This document shows positions 1 to 8,049 of a stretch of 64,000 nt of DNA, piece after piece (position 1 is the first letter of the stretch; each line of letters opens with the position of its first letter). The notes beneath the pieces are model-generated. The model did not search any database. It saw only the letters and a program-made list of their open reading frames with translations, and had not been told where the DNA came from. The stretch comes from Flavonifractor sp. AGMB03687 (GTDB lineage: Bacteria > Bacillota > Clostridia > Oscillospirales > Oscillospiraceae). The stretch lies in the NCBI RefSeq assembly GCF_017811815.1, contig NZ_JADKZI010000005.1, forward strand, positions 1 through 64,000, read 5' to 3'. Position numbers and translations under genes: made by a program.

Positions 1-62
1 CTTTCACGTTGTTTAATTTACAAGGTACACGCTCCGTTCAGCCGATCGGCTGACGTGCTATT
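1..62 (-). other. Leader segment of a probable rRNA operon running off the left edge
   Basis: This segment lies directly downstream of three tandem leftward promoters. It contains a perfect 14-bp palindrome (39-52) and, read on the minus strand, an ACCTTGTAAATTAAACA-like stretch (about 9-26) resembling the antitermination/processing sequences that precede 16S or 23S rRNA in Firmicutes. No mature rRNA sequence is inside the window, so the rRNA assignment is an inference from promoter architecture and this leader. Confidence 0.6.
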
Positions 63-63
63 T

Positions 64-92
64 ATTTTAGCACTTCCGGATTCGTTTGTCAA
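64..92 (-). promoter_or_regulatory. Consensus sigma-A promoter, proximal of three tandem rrn-type promoters
   Basis: On the minus strand there is TTGACA (87-92), a 17-bp spacer and TAAAAT (64-69), with an A-rich tract just upstream of the -35 that resembles an UP element. It fires leftward out of the window. Confidence 0.85.
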
Positions 93-186
93 GAACTTTT
101 TTCAAGTTTTTCGGAGCTTTTTCACTCGAAATCCTTGATTTCAGTCCTTTTTAAACTCGTTCAGGCCTCTCAGCTCGAACTTGTTC

Positions 187-215
187 ATTTTATCACGCAC
201 ACTCGCGATTGTCAA
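187..215 (-). promoter_or_regulatory. Consensus sigma-A promoter, middle of three tandem rrn-type promoters
   Basis: TTGACA (210-215), 17-bp spacer and TAAAAT (187-192) on the minus strand, again preceded by a GAAAAAAGT-like A tract. It lies 123 bp upstream of the proximal promoter. Confidence 0.85.
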
Positions 216-314
216 GCACTTTTTTCTAATCTTTTTCGTGAGGCCGTCCGGCGTTCCGCTCGGTTTCTCCCAATTTTGATCAGATTTTCATGCCCTCTCG
301 CAAGGCGCTCAGAT

Positions 315-343
315 AGAATACCACTCAGGGTCCCATTTGTCAA
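315..343 (-). promoter_or_regulatory. Consensus sigma-A promoter, distal of three tandem rrn-type promoters
   Basis: TTGACA (338-343), 17-bp spacer and TATTCT (315-320) on the minus strand, preceded by a GAAAAAAGG tract. It lies 128 bp upstream of the middle promoter. The regular spacing and shared upstream A tract suggest duplication of one promoter unit. No gene is visible in 1-439. Confidence 0.8.
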
Positions 344-439
344 CACCTTTTTTCGGTTTTCCTTCGACTTTTTTCTCTCCCCGGAAAACACCCCAGATAC
401 GGTGGTTCTTTCCTCCATATTCCTACAAGATATCCCCTC

Positions 440-1510
440 CTATCCCTTTCCTCTGCACCATTTGACCGCGGCCAGCAAAAGCGGCACCCCAAATCCCATG
501 AGAATCCCGCCCCACAGGGCAGGTCCCTCCAGGGCCCAGTCCAAAGAAAAGGCGTCGGGAAAGAGCCAGATTGCCCCTGCCGCTGCCGCCAAAATCACCG
601 GAAGCACGGCGGTCCGCCGCTCCTTGCATGCAAAGGTGCTCTGCGCCAGCTGGGAGCAGGCGCAGGCCAGCAGAGACAGCAGGGCCAGGTCGGCCAGCAC
701 CCACAGGGCAATGATCACCGACTCCATCCGCTGAAAGGTACCCTCAAAGCCGATCCCTTTTACCATCATAAAGAAAGGAATATCCATGCGCTGGGTCAGA
801 TCTGGTCCGAAATTGCCCAGGCACACCACCTGCAGGGCAGTCAGAGTCAGGCACAGCCCTACCGCCCAGCGCAGCACCTTTCCCCTGCCCCCTTCCTCAG
901 GCACCACGTGCCCGCCCAGGCAGGCGGCAAAGATCCCATAGCCCAGCAGGCCCAGCACAGGCAGAGTGGCAGCGCCCAGGCCGGGCAGATCCTCCACCCA
1001 CACCGGCAGCAGGTTGACCGAATCGATCTGAAAAGCCCCCAGCACCAGAGAGAGGGCCAGTCCGGCGGCCAGGGCCAGGAAAAACACCTCCCCCGCTCGG
1101 GCCAAAGCCCGCACCGGCTTACGCACCAGCCAGAAGGCCACTCCCAGCAGGGTGAGCAAAAAGAGGAGCATAGGGGCATTGCGGTAGCTGATGGTGAGAA
1201 AGCGCAGAGCCACCTGCCTGGCATTGGCCGCCAGCAGCCACAGCCCCCATAGCAGATAGAGCAGGCACAGCCCCCGGCCCAGCACAGGCCCCAGCACCTC
1301 CAGGGCCGTTCCCGGCAGTCCATCCCGGAAGAGCCGGCACAGCAGCCAGCACAGCCCCAGCAGCAGAGGCAGGGCTACCAGCGTAGCCAGCCAGCCCCCC
1401 ACCCCCGCTCGCCGGGCGGTCAGGCCGGGCAGCACCTGGATGGCCGGGGACAGCAGGGCGGCAAAGGTCAGGGTCAGCAGCTGCCGCAGGGAAATGCGGT
1501 CGTCGGGCAT
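440..1510 (-). CDS. gerKB: Spore germination permease, GerAB/GerKB family
   Basis: The 356-residue product is almost entirely hydrophobic, with roughly ten membrane segments, and matches the GerB subunit family of nutrient germinant receptors (amino-acid permease superfamily). In spores these proteins sit in the inner membrane and are thought to bind or conduct the germinant. It is the last gene of a three-gene operon, 32 bp after the GerC-type lipoprotein gene, the usual A-C-B receptor order. The ATG follows a good AGGAGGTG Shine-Dalgarno site at suitable distance. No convincing terminator is seen before the rrn-type promoters at 343. The germinant cannot be predicted. Confidence 0.88.
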   Translation of the reverse strand: MPDDRISLRQLLTLTFAALLSPAIQVLPGLTARRAGVGGWLATLVALPLLLGLCWLLCRLFRDGLPGTALEVLGPVLGRGLCLLYLLWGLWLLAANARQVALRFLTISYRNAPMLLFLLTLLGVAFWLVRKPVRALARAGEVFFLALAAGLALSLVLGAFQIDSVNLLPVWVEDLPGLGAATLPVLGLLGYGIFAACLGGHVVPEEGGRGKVLRWAVGLCLTLTALQVVCLGNFGPDLTQRMDIPFFMMVKGIGFEGTFQRMESVIIALWVLADLALLSLLACACSQLAQSTFACKERRTAVLPVILAAAAGAIWLFPDAFSLDWALEGPALWGGILMGFGVPLLLAAVKWCRGKG

Positions 1511-1542
1511 GGTGTCACCTCCTACTATTATATATAGTATCG

Positions 1543-2622
1543 TTACCCGTCGGCGTGGTAGCTCCGCTGGATCACCACCTGGGCGGATGCCTCCAGGGTC
1601 AGCCCCTCCATAGAGCTGGTGCCCAGCAGCACCTCCTTCCGCCAGGGCTTTCGGAAGGCGGCGGAGTGGCGCAGGCCCAGATAGTCGGCGTCCAGGGCCC
1701 GGGACAGCTCCAGAGCCTGGGCCATGCGGTCGGCCTCCGTCCTGGCCAGTTCCTCCTCCAGGGCGGTGAGGGTGGCCTCGTCGGGCATGGCGCTCCCCTC
1801 CGCCAGATTGGCGTCCACCTTACAGTGGACCCGGAAGCCGGTGAGGGTATCTCCGTCCCACACCGGCCGTACCGAGGTGGCGGCGCCCACCACCCGCAGA
1901 ACGGCAGTGGTGCCGTCGGGGGCCTCCACCTCCACCACATCGGCGTCCACCTTACCAAAGATGAGGTTGACCCCCAGGGCGGCATCCCCCTCCGCCCAGC
2001 CTACCAGCACCCCGTCCTTCAGGATGCCGTAGCCGGCGGCGGTCAGTCCGTCGTCCGCCAGCACCGCCGGAACAAAGGAGGCCGACTGCCGGTCCAGCTC
2101 GGCCAGCACGTCCTTTACCGTCCGGGGCATGGAGTTGGCGGTGAGGGCCGCATCGGCAGCCAGCGCCTCCAGCCGGTCGGTGGCGGAGCCGTCATCGGCG
2201 GCGGCTTCAATGGCCTGCTCCGCCGTGCCCCCCCGCACCAGGTAGACGGCGGTCTCCAGCCGCATCTCCACGTCCCGCAGCACATAGTCCAGGGAGGGGA
2301 TCACCCCTCGTTTGGCCAAGCCCTCCCCCAGCAGCAGCTGGGTGACGTGGCCGAAATAGAGGTAGGAGGACCCCTCCCCCTGGAGCTCCAGCACGGCGGC
2401 GCTGATGGCTCCCGCCTGGCCGGACACCACCTCGGTCTCCTCCTGGGAGGTGCCGCCGGAGGCGGTGACCACCACCCCGGCCTCCCCGGCGTCGTCCACC
2501 CCCAGGGTGCGCATCAGCTCCATGTCCTCGATCTCCCGGGCATAGGGCAGAACGCCGGAGTACCGGCGGCAGCCGGTAAGCAGAAGCATGAGGAGCAGCA
2601 CCAACAGAACTGTTCTTTTCAA
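1543..2622 (-). CDS. gerKC: Spore germination lipoprotein, Ger(x)C family
   Basis: The product is 359 residues. It begins with a short lipoprotein signal ending in the lipobox LLTGC, with Cys18 as the predicted lipidation site, followed by the two-domain Ger(x)C fold (N-terminal segment with LMRTLGVDDA and a C-terminal domain ending in a QVVIQRSYHADG tail). GerC subunits anchor on the spore inner membrane and complete the germinant receptor. Translation appears to start at a TTG whose last two bases overlap the gerKA stop codon, preceded by AGGAGGA, so the two genes are translationally coupled. Confidence 0.88.
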   Translation of the reverse strand: MKRTVLLVLLLMLLLTGCRRYSGVLPYAREIEDMELMRTLGVDDAGEAGVVVTASGGTSQEETEVVSGQAGAISAAVLELQGEGSSYLYFGHVTQLLLGEGLAKRGVIPSLDYVLRDVEMRLETAVYLVRGGTAEQAIEAAADDGSATDRLEALAADAALTANSMPRTVKDVLAELDRQSASFVPAVLADDGLTAAGYGILKDGVLVGWAEGDAALGVNLIFGKVDADVVEVEAPDGTTAVLRVVGAATSVRPVWDGDTLTGFRVHCKVDANLAEGSAMPDEATLTALEEELARTEADRMAQALELSRALDADYLGLRHSAAFRKPWRKEVLLGTSSMEGLTLEASAQVVIQRSYHADG

Positions 2623-4136
2623 CGCTGCTTCCTCCTATTCCTGGGTTTCAGGGCGGCGGGCCGGTCCTTGATCTGGGGCATGGGCCGCCGCAGCAGCACA
2701 TGCTCCCGGGGATTGCGGCCGGTCCCCACCGCAAAGGGGGTGAGATAGGGCACCCCAAAGCTCTCGATCCCCGCCAGATGGACGATCAGCACCGCCGCCC
2801 CCACCACAGTGCCGAAGAGCCCCGCGGCGCTGGACAGCAGCACCAGCACAAACCGCCAGATCCGCAGAGCGCCCCCCAGCTCCTGGGAGGGCATGGTGTA
2901 GCCCGCGATACCCGCCACTGCCACCACGATGAGCACCGCCGGGGAGACGATCTTGGCCTCCACCGCCGCAGAGCCCACCACCAGGCCGCCGATAATGGAC
3001 ACGGTCTGGCCAATGGACTGGGGCAGCCGCAGGCCTGCCTCCTGCAGGATCTCAAAGGCAATGAGCAAAACGATGACCTCAAAGGCAGAGCGGAAAGGCA
3101 CATTCTGCTTGGCGGCAATGATGGACAGGGCCAGCCGGGTGGGGATCATCTCCTGGTGGAAGGTGACCATGGCGATATAGAGGGCGGGCAGCAGCAGGGT
3201 GGTGAGCATACAGAAGTAGCGCAGCACCGTCAGCACGGTGGCCAGCAGCCAGTTGGAGGACTTGTCCTGGGGGGCCTGCAAAAAGTTGCCCAGCACCGCC
3301 GGGGCCAGATAGCCCAGGGGGATGCCGTCGATGAGGATGCCCACCCGCCCCTGGGCCAGTCCGGCGCAGAACCGGTCGGACCGTTCTGTATACTGGATCA
3401 GGGGGAAGGGGGTGCGCTCCGCCGGGACGATATACTCCTCAATGGCCCCGGTAGAAAAGACCCCGTCGATGTCGATGTCCCGCAGCTGGGCGGCCACCTG
3501 CTCTACCAGATGGGGGTTGGTGATCCCTTCTATATATAGGAGGTCCACCAGGGTGGCCGACTGCCGGCCCACGATCTGCTCCTGAATGCGCAGCTCCGGG
3601 GCCTTCAGGTGGCGGCGGACGATGCTGGTGTTGGTGCGCAGACTCTCCACAAAGGCATCCTTGGACCCCTTAAGCACCGTCTCATTGTCGGGGGCGGAGA
3701 TAGATCGCTTCTCCTCGGTGCCGGTAAAGCAGGACAGCACCGTGGTTTCCCCGGGAAACATCAGCACGCACCACCCGGCCACCAGGTCAAAGACCACCTG
3801 ATCCAGGCTGTCCCTGGCCTCGATGGTCAGGTTGTACAGGGCTCCCTGGCGCATCCGCTCCATCATGGGCACCGCTCCGGCGCACCGGGCCAGCTCCGGG
3901 TCCTGGGCCATGGGCCGCAGCAGGTAGTCGCTCACCCGCTCCATCCGCACCATGCCGCTGAGATAGACCAGGGTCACCGACCGCTCCGGGTCCTCCCCCA
4001 CCCACACCGTCCGGCGCACAAAATCCACACAATCCCGGAAAATCTCTTCCAGCCGGGCCAGGGTGATGGGCCCCGGATAGCGGGGCTCCTGCCGGGGGTG
4101 GGGATGGGTCTGTCCGCCGGGTGGGTAGTGGGCCAT
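2619..4136 (-). CDS. gerKA: Spore germination receptor A subunit, GerAA/GerKA family
   Basis: The 505-residue protein has a hydrophilic N-terminal half (about 1-265) and a C-terminal membrane domain with about five helices, the standard GerA layout. The family signature around the membrane domain (PFRSAFEVIVLLIAFEILQE) is present. GerA subunits form oligomeric channels that respond to nutrient germinants and release ions from the spore core. The ATG follows GAGGAGGACGCGAC. It heads the gerKA-gerKC-gerKB operon, which would be expected to be transcribed in the forespore by sigma-G; I could not identify a convincing sigma-G promoter upstream. Confidence 0.9.
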   Translation of the reverse strand: MAHYPPGGQTHPHPRQEPRYPGPITLARLEEIFRDCVDFVRRTVWVGEDPERSVTLVYLSGMVRMERVSDYLLRPMAQDPELARCAGAVPMMERMRQGALYNLTIEARDSLDQVVFDLVAGWCVLMFPGETTVLSCFTGTEEKRSISAPDNETVLKGSKDAFVESLRTNTSIVRRHLKAPELRIQEQIVGRQSATLVDLLYIEGITNPHLVEQVAAQLRDIDIDGVFSTGAIEEYIVPAERTPFPLIQYTERSDRFCAGLAQGRVGILIDGIPLGYLAPAVLGNFLQAPQDKSSNWLLATVLTVLRYFCMLTTLLLPALYIAMVTFHQEMIPTRLALSIIAAKQNVPFRSAFEVIVLLIAFEILQEAGLRLPQSIGQTVSIIGGLVVGSAAVEAKIVSPAVLIVVAVAGIAGYTMPSQELGGALRIWRFVLVLLSSAAGLFGTVVGAAVLIVHLAGIESFGVPYLTPFAVGTGRNPREHVLLRRPMPQIKDRPAALKPRNRRKQR

Positions 4137-4299
4137 GTCGCGTCCTCCTCTGCTCCGATATGTACGTCTAAAAATTACTTTTTGTCCGTAGTTTCGGCAA
4201 GAAACCCCCTATTTTTGAGGTTTTCTGGTGTAATTTGACCAATCGAACTTTCTTAGCCTGCCCTGTTTTAGCCGCATTATACAAAAATAAAGGAAACTG

Positions 4300-4328
4300 T
4301 TGCAATTTTCCAAAAGACTTGATATACT
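4300..4328 (+). promoter_or_regulatory. Predicted sigma-A promoter of the hydCBA operon
   Basis: TTGCAA (4300-4305), a 17-bp spacer and TATACT (4323-4328). Transcription would start near 4335, giving a leader of about 90 nt that contains a palindrome (4343-4357) and a small hairpin (4380-4394). Confidence 0.65.
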
Positions 4329-4342
4329 TGAAAAACTCCCCG

Positions 4343-4357
4343 GTTTACCTGGTAAAC
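4343..4357. promoter_or_regulatory. Perfect palindrome, candidate operator of hydCBA
   Basis: GTTTACC-T-GGTAAAC is a perfect 15-bp inverted repeat placed just downstream of the predicted transcription start. A half-site-like ACCTTTTGGTAAGT follows at about 4363-4376. It does not match the usual Rex half site TTGTGA, so the regulator is unknown. A short hairpin (CCACCG/CGGTGG, 4380-4394) lies just upstream of the ribosome-binding site. Confidence 0.5.
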
Positions 4358-4423
4358 TAGTCACCTTTTGGTAAGTAACCCACCGCTCCGGTGGAGCAAT
4401 TCTAACAAAGAGGAGGAGCCCCT

Positions 4424-4924
4424 ATGAAGCCCTTTACCCAAGCCGCCGACGTTCTAGACAAGGAGCTGGCGGACAAGATCGACGGCATCATCTCCGCCCA
4501 CAACGGGGACGCCACCCAGCTGGTGGGTATCCTGCTGGACGTGGAGGCCGCTGTGGAGCGGCACTACATCCCCGAGTCCGCCGCCTACTATGTGGCCGAG
4601 AAGCTGGGCGTGAAGCCCACTCAGGTCTACGACGTCATCTCCTTCTACACTGCCCTCCACTCCAAGCCCCGGGCCAAGTTCACCCTGGAAGTGTGCAACT
4701 CCGCCCCCTGCCGTGTGAAGGACAGCGACACCCTGGTGGAGACCCTGAAGCGTCTTCTCAACCTGGAGGTGGGCGAGGTCACTTATGACGGCCGCTTCTC
4801 CATCGAAAAAGTCCCCTGCTTCGGGGCCTGCGACGTGTCCCCCGCCGTGCGGGTCAACGGCGTGGTGTACGGCCATCTGGACAGCGAGGAGCGTATCCTG
4901 GATATGCTCCAGCAGCTCAATTAA
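4424..4924 (+). CDS. hydC: NAD-linked [FeFe]-hydrogenase gamma subunit (NuoE-like [2Fe-2S] protein)
   Basis: This 166-residue protein belongs to the NuoE/HydC/HndA thioredoxin-like ferredoxin family. The four cluster ligands are visible as CNSAPC (Cys91, Cys96) and CFGAC (Cys132, Cys136), spaced as in the family. It passes electrons between the flavin subunit and the hydrogenase. The ATG follows AGGAGGAG. It is the first gene of hydC-hydB-hydA, with 12 bp to the next start. The order E-like, F-like, hydrogenase is that of HydABC/Hnd-type soluble NAD(P)-linked hydrogenases. Confidence 0.9.
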   Translation: MKPFTQAADVLDKELADKIDGIISAHNGDATQLVGILLDVEAAVERHYIPESAAYYVAEKLGVKPTQVYDVISFYTALHSKPRAKFTLEVCNSAPCRVKDSDTLVETLKRLLNLEVGEVTYDGRFSIEKVPCFGACDVSPAVRVNGVVYGHLDSEERILDMLQQLN

Positions 4925-4936
4925 GGGGGTGCCGGT

Positions 4937-6202
4937 ATGAGCAAGAAAGTCTGTTTTATCACCCGTAACTTCGGCAAGTACGATCCGGACAGCCTGAAGA
5001 GCTACGAGTCCATCGGCGGTTTCACCGCCCTGCGCAAGGCCCTGACCATGGACGGCAATGACATTGCCGACGTGCTGGCCGCCAACGGCGTTCAGGGCCG
5101 CGGCGGCGCCGCCTACGATATGGGTAAGAAGTGGCGCCAGGCCCGCGAGGTCAAGGGCGAGCACAAGTGCGTGGTGTGCAACGCCGACGAGGGCGAGCCC
5201 GGCACCTTCAAGGACCGGGAGCTGCTGACCAACGATCCCTACCAGCTGCTGGAGGGTATGATCATCGCCGGCTGGTCCGTGGGTGCCGACAACGGCTACA
5301 TCTACATGCGTGAGGAGTACTCCCACCTGCGTCCCCGCCTGCTGTCCGCCATCGCCCAGTGCGAGGAGGCCGGCTACCTGGGCGACAACATCCTGGGCTC
5401 CGGTCTGAACTACCGCATCCACCTCTACTCCGGCGCCGGCGCCTACGTCTGCGGCGAGGGCTCCGCCCTGGCCGAGTCGGTGGAGGGCAAGGCGGGCCGT
5501 CCCCGTATGAAGCCCCCCTTCATCAAGCAGTGCGGCGTGTTCCACCTGCCCACCTGCGTCAACAACGTAGAGTCCCTGTCCCTGGTGGCTCCCCTGCTGC
5601 TGGACGACGAGGGCTACTACAAGAGCCAGGGCACCGAGGACTGCCCCGGCACCAAGATGATCTCGGTCTCCGGCAACGTCAAGAACCCCGGCGTCTTTGA
5701 GGTCCCCTTCGGCATCACCATCCGGGAGATCATCTACGATCTGGCCGGCGGTATGGAGAACCCCGAGTATCCCCTGCGCCTGGTGCAGCTGGGCGGCGCT
5801 TCCGGCCGCATCTGCTCCCCCGCACAGCTGGACACCCCCTACACCTACAAGGGCATGCGGCAGGCCGACCTGACCGCCATCGGCTCCGGCGCGGTGCTGG
5901 TGGTGGACGAGCGCACCAGCGTCATCGGCTTCCTGCGCATGACCCAGGAGTTCTTCTCCCACGAGAGCTGCGGCCAGTGCACCCCCTGCCGGGAGGGCAA
6001 CCGCCACATCGCCGTGCTGCTGGATAAGGTGGCCGCCGGCGAGCACACCCAGAAGGATGTGGACACCCTGAAGAAGTTCGCCGACATCATGTCCTGCGCT
6101 TCCCTGTGCGGCCTGGGCGAGACGGCTCAATCCGCCCTGCTGTCCGCCATGAAGCGCTTCCCTGAAGTCTTTGCCGTCAAAGAGGAGGTCGCGGTCCGAT
6201 GA
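4937..6202 (+). CDS. hydB: NAD-linked [FeFe]-hydrogenase beta subunit (NuoF-like flavoprotein)
   Basis: The 421-residue product is a minimal NuoF-type subunit. It has a flavin/NADH-binding region (GRGGAAYDMGKKW and NADEGEPGTFKDR), an SLBB domain in the middle and a C-terminal [4Fe-4S] motif ESCGQCTPCREG plus a later Cys in SCASLCGLGE. It would oxidise or reduce NAD(H) through FMN. Unlike the roughly 600-residue HydB of Thermotoga-type bifurcating enzymes, it has neither the N-terminal [2Fe-2S] domain nor the C-terminal ferredoxin-like domain. The stop overlaps the start of hydA by 4 bp, implying coupled translation. Confidence 0.9.
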   Translation: MSKKVCFITRNFGKYDPDSLKSYESIGGFTALRKALTMDGNDIADVLAANGVQGRGGAAYDMGKKWRQAREVKGEHKCVVCNADEGEPGTFKDRELLTNDPYQLLEGMIIAGWSVGADNGYIYMREEYSHLRPRLLSAIAQCEEAGYLGDNILGSGLNYRIHLYSGAGAYVCGEGSALAESVEGKAGRPRMKPPFIKQCGVFHLPTCVNNVESLSLVAPLLLDDEGYYKSQGTEDCPGTKMISVSGNVKNPGVFEVPFGITIREIIYDLAGGMENPEYPLRLVQLGGASGRICSPAQLDTPYTYKGMRQADLTAIGSGAVLVVDERTSVIGFLRMTQEFFSHESCGQCTPCREGNRHIAVLLDKVAAGEHTQKDVDTLKKFADIMSCASLCGLGETAQSALLSAMKRFPEVFAVKEEVAVR

Positions 6203-7950
6203 GCAATACGGTACATCTTACCATCAATCATATGCCGCTGGAGGTGCCCGCCGGCACCCGCATCATCGAGGCGGCCAAGATGCTGAACATTGACATCCCC
6301 CACCTGTGCTACCATCCGGATCAGACCATCAAGGCCCACTGCCGGATGTGCATGGTGGAGGTCACCGGCCAGCGCAAGCTGCTGGCCGCCTGCTCCACCG
6401 TGGTGTGGGAGGGCATGGAGGTCTTTACCGACACCAAGAAGGTGTACGACGCTCAGGTGGGCGTGCTGGACCTGATCCTGGCCGACCACAAGCAGAACTG
6501 CCTGTCCTGCGCCCGCAACGGCAACTGCGAACTGCAGAAGCTGTGCCGCCGGTTCAACCGTCTGCTGCCCGAGCTGCCCGACATCTCCTCCAACGAGCCC
6601 CTGCGCATCGACAATCCCTCCATCGTGCGGGACCCCTCCAAGTGCGTCAAGTGCGGCCGCTGCGTGAAGGTGTGCGCCGAGGTCCAGGGCTGCGCCGCCC
6701 TCACCGCCTCCAACCGCTCCGGCGACTTCAAGATCACCACCGCCTTTGACCTGCCCATGGACCAGACCGACTGCGTCCTGTGCGGCCAGTGCTCCCTGGT
6801 GTGCCCTGTGGGCGCCATCGTGGAGGTGGACAACACCAACGACGTGGTACGCGCCATTCAGGATCCCCGCAAGCACGTGGTGGTCCAGGTGGCTCCCTCC
6901 GTCCGCGTGGGCCTGGGCGACGAGTTCGGCCTGGAGCCCGGCGCCATCGTCACCGGCAAGATGGTCACCGCCCTGAAGATGATGGGCTTTGATAAGGTGT
7001 TCGACACCAACTTCACCGCCGACCTGACCATCATGGAGGAAGGCAGCGAGCTGCTGGACCGCATCAAGAACGGCGGCAAGCTGCCCATGATCACCTCCTG
7101 CTCCCCCGGCTGGGTCACCTACATGGAGAAGCATCACCCCGAGCTGTGCGACAACCTGTCCACCGCCAAGAGCCCCCAGGGCATGTTCGGCGCCGTGGTC
7201 AAGACCTATTATGCCCAGAAGATGGGCTGGGATCCCCACGACATCGTGTCCGTCTCCGTCATGCCCTGTACCGCCAAGAAGTACGAGGCTTCCCGTCCTG
7301 AGCTGGGCCGGGACGGCTACCGGGATGTGGACTACGTCCTCACCACCCGCGAGCTGGCCAAGCTGATCCGCTACGAGGGCCTGGACCTGTCCGTCCTGCC
7401 TGAGAGCGAGTTCGACTCCCCCCTGGGCATCGGCTCCGGCGCCGGCGCCATCTTCGGCGCCACCGGCGGCGTCATGGAGGCCGCCCTGCGCACTGCCTAT
7501 GAGGTGTACACCGGCCAGACCCTGCCCCGCCTGGAATTTGAGGCGGTTCGCAACGACGTCAACGCCATCAAGGAGGCCACCATTGACCTCAACGGCACCC
7601 CGCTGAAGGTGGCCATCGCCAACGGCCTGAAGAATGCCGAGGAGATCATCCGCCGTGTGGAGAGCGGCGAGGCCGACTACATCTTCATCGAGATCATGGC
7701 CTGCCCCGGCGGCTGCATCGGCGGCGGCGGTCAGCCCATCGGCACCAACAACGCCGTCCGGGACGCCCGCATCAAGGCCCTGTATGAGCTGGACAAGAGC
7801 CTGCCTCTGCGCAAAAGCCATGAGAATCCGGAGATCAAGACCATCTATGAGGAGTTCTTCGGTGCGCCTCTGTCCCACCGCTCTCACGAGCTGCTCCACA
7901 CCCACTATCACGCCCGTCCCAAAAAGCACGACTTCTCCCATCTGAAGTAA
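6199..7950 (+). CDS. hydA: [FeFe]-hydrogenase catalytic subunit
   Basis: This 583-residue protein has the M3-type arrangement: an N-terminal [2Fe-2S] domain (Cys37, 48, 51, 65), a His/Cys [4Fe-4S] site (His97, Cys101, 104, 110), two ferredoxin-type [4Fe-4S] motifs (Cys149-159 and Cys192-202), the H-cluster domain and a small C-terminal domain. The H-cluster motifs are TSCSPGW (299-305), MPCTAKKYE (355-363) and MACPGGCIGGGGQP (500-513). In the first motif the residue equivalent to the proton-relay Cys299 of clostridial CpI is Ser302. It makes or consumes H2 in the cytoplasm, probably coupled to NAD(H) through HydB and HydC. Confidence 0.95.
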   Translation: MSNTVHLTINHMPLEVPAGTRIIEAAKMLNIDIPHLCYHPDQTIKAHCRMCMVEVTGQRKLLAACSTVVWEGMEVFTDTKKVYDAQVGVLDLILADHKQNCLSCARNGNCELQKLCRRFNRLLPELPDISSNEPLRIDNPSIVRDPSKCVKCGRCVKVCAEVQGCAALTASNRSGDFKITTAFDLPMDQTDCVLCGQCSLVCPVGAIVEVDNTNDVVRAIQDPRKHVVVQVAPSVRVGLGDEFGLEPGAIVTGKMVTALKMMGFDKVFDTNFTADLTIMEEGSELLDRIKNGGKLPMITSCSPGWVTYMEKHHPELCDNLSTAKSPQGMFGAVVKTYYAQKMGWDPHDIVSVSVMPCTAKKYEASRPELGRDGYRDVDYVLTTRELAKLIRYEGLDLSVLPESEFDSPLGIGSGAGAIFGATGGVMEAALRTAYEVYTGQTLPRLEFEAVRNDVNAIKEATIDLNGTPLKVAIANGLKNAEEIIRRVESGEADYIFIEIMACPGGCIGGGGQPIGTNNAVRDARIKALYELDKSLPLRKSHENPEIKTIYEEFFGAPLSHRSHELLHTHYHARPKKHDFSHLK

Positions 7951-7955
7951 GACAG

Positions 7956-7992
7956 ACAGGGGCCGCCCGAATGGGCGGCCCCTGTTTTTTTT
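7956..7992 (+). terminator. Rho-independent terminator of hydCBA
   Basis: A 13-bp GC-rich stem with GAAT loop is followed by a T8 tract, just after the hydA stop. Confidence 0.9.
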
Positions 7993-8000
7993 GCACGCAT

Positions 8001-8034
8001 AAAAAAGGCCGGCGCTGACGCGCCGGCTTTTTTG
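8001..8034 (-). terminator. Rho-independent terminator of ptb
   Basis: The stem GCCGGCGC/GCGCCGGC is flanked by A6 and T6 tracts, so it can act in both directions. On the minus strand it closes the ptb transcript. Confidence 0.85.
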
Positions 8035-8049
8035 TTCATTTGATTCGTC

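Noticed and set aside
4343-4357. Rex operator upstream of the hydrogenase genes
   Set aside because: The palindrome lacks the TTGTGA/TTGTTA half-site typical of Rex, so the regulator was left unnamed.
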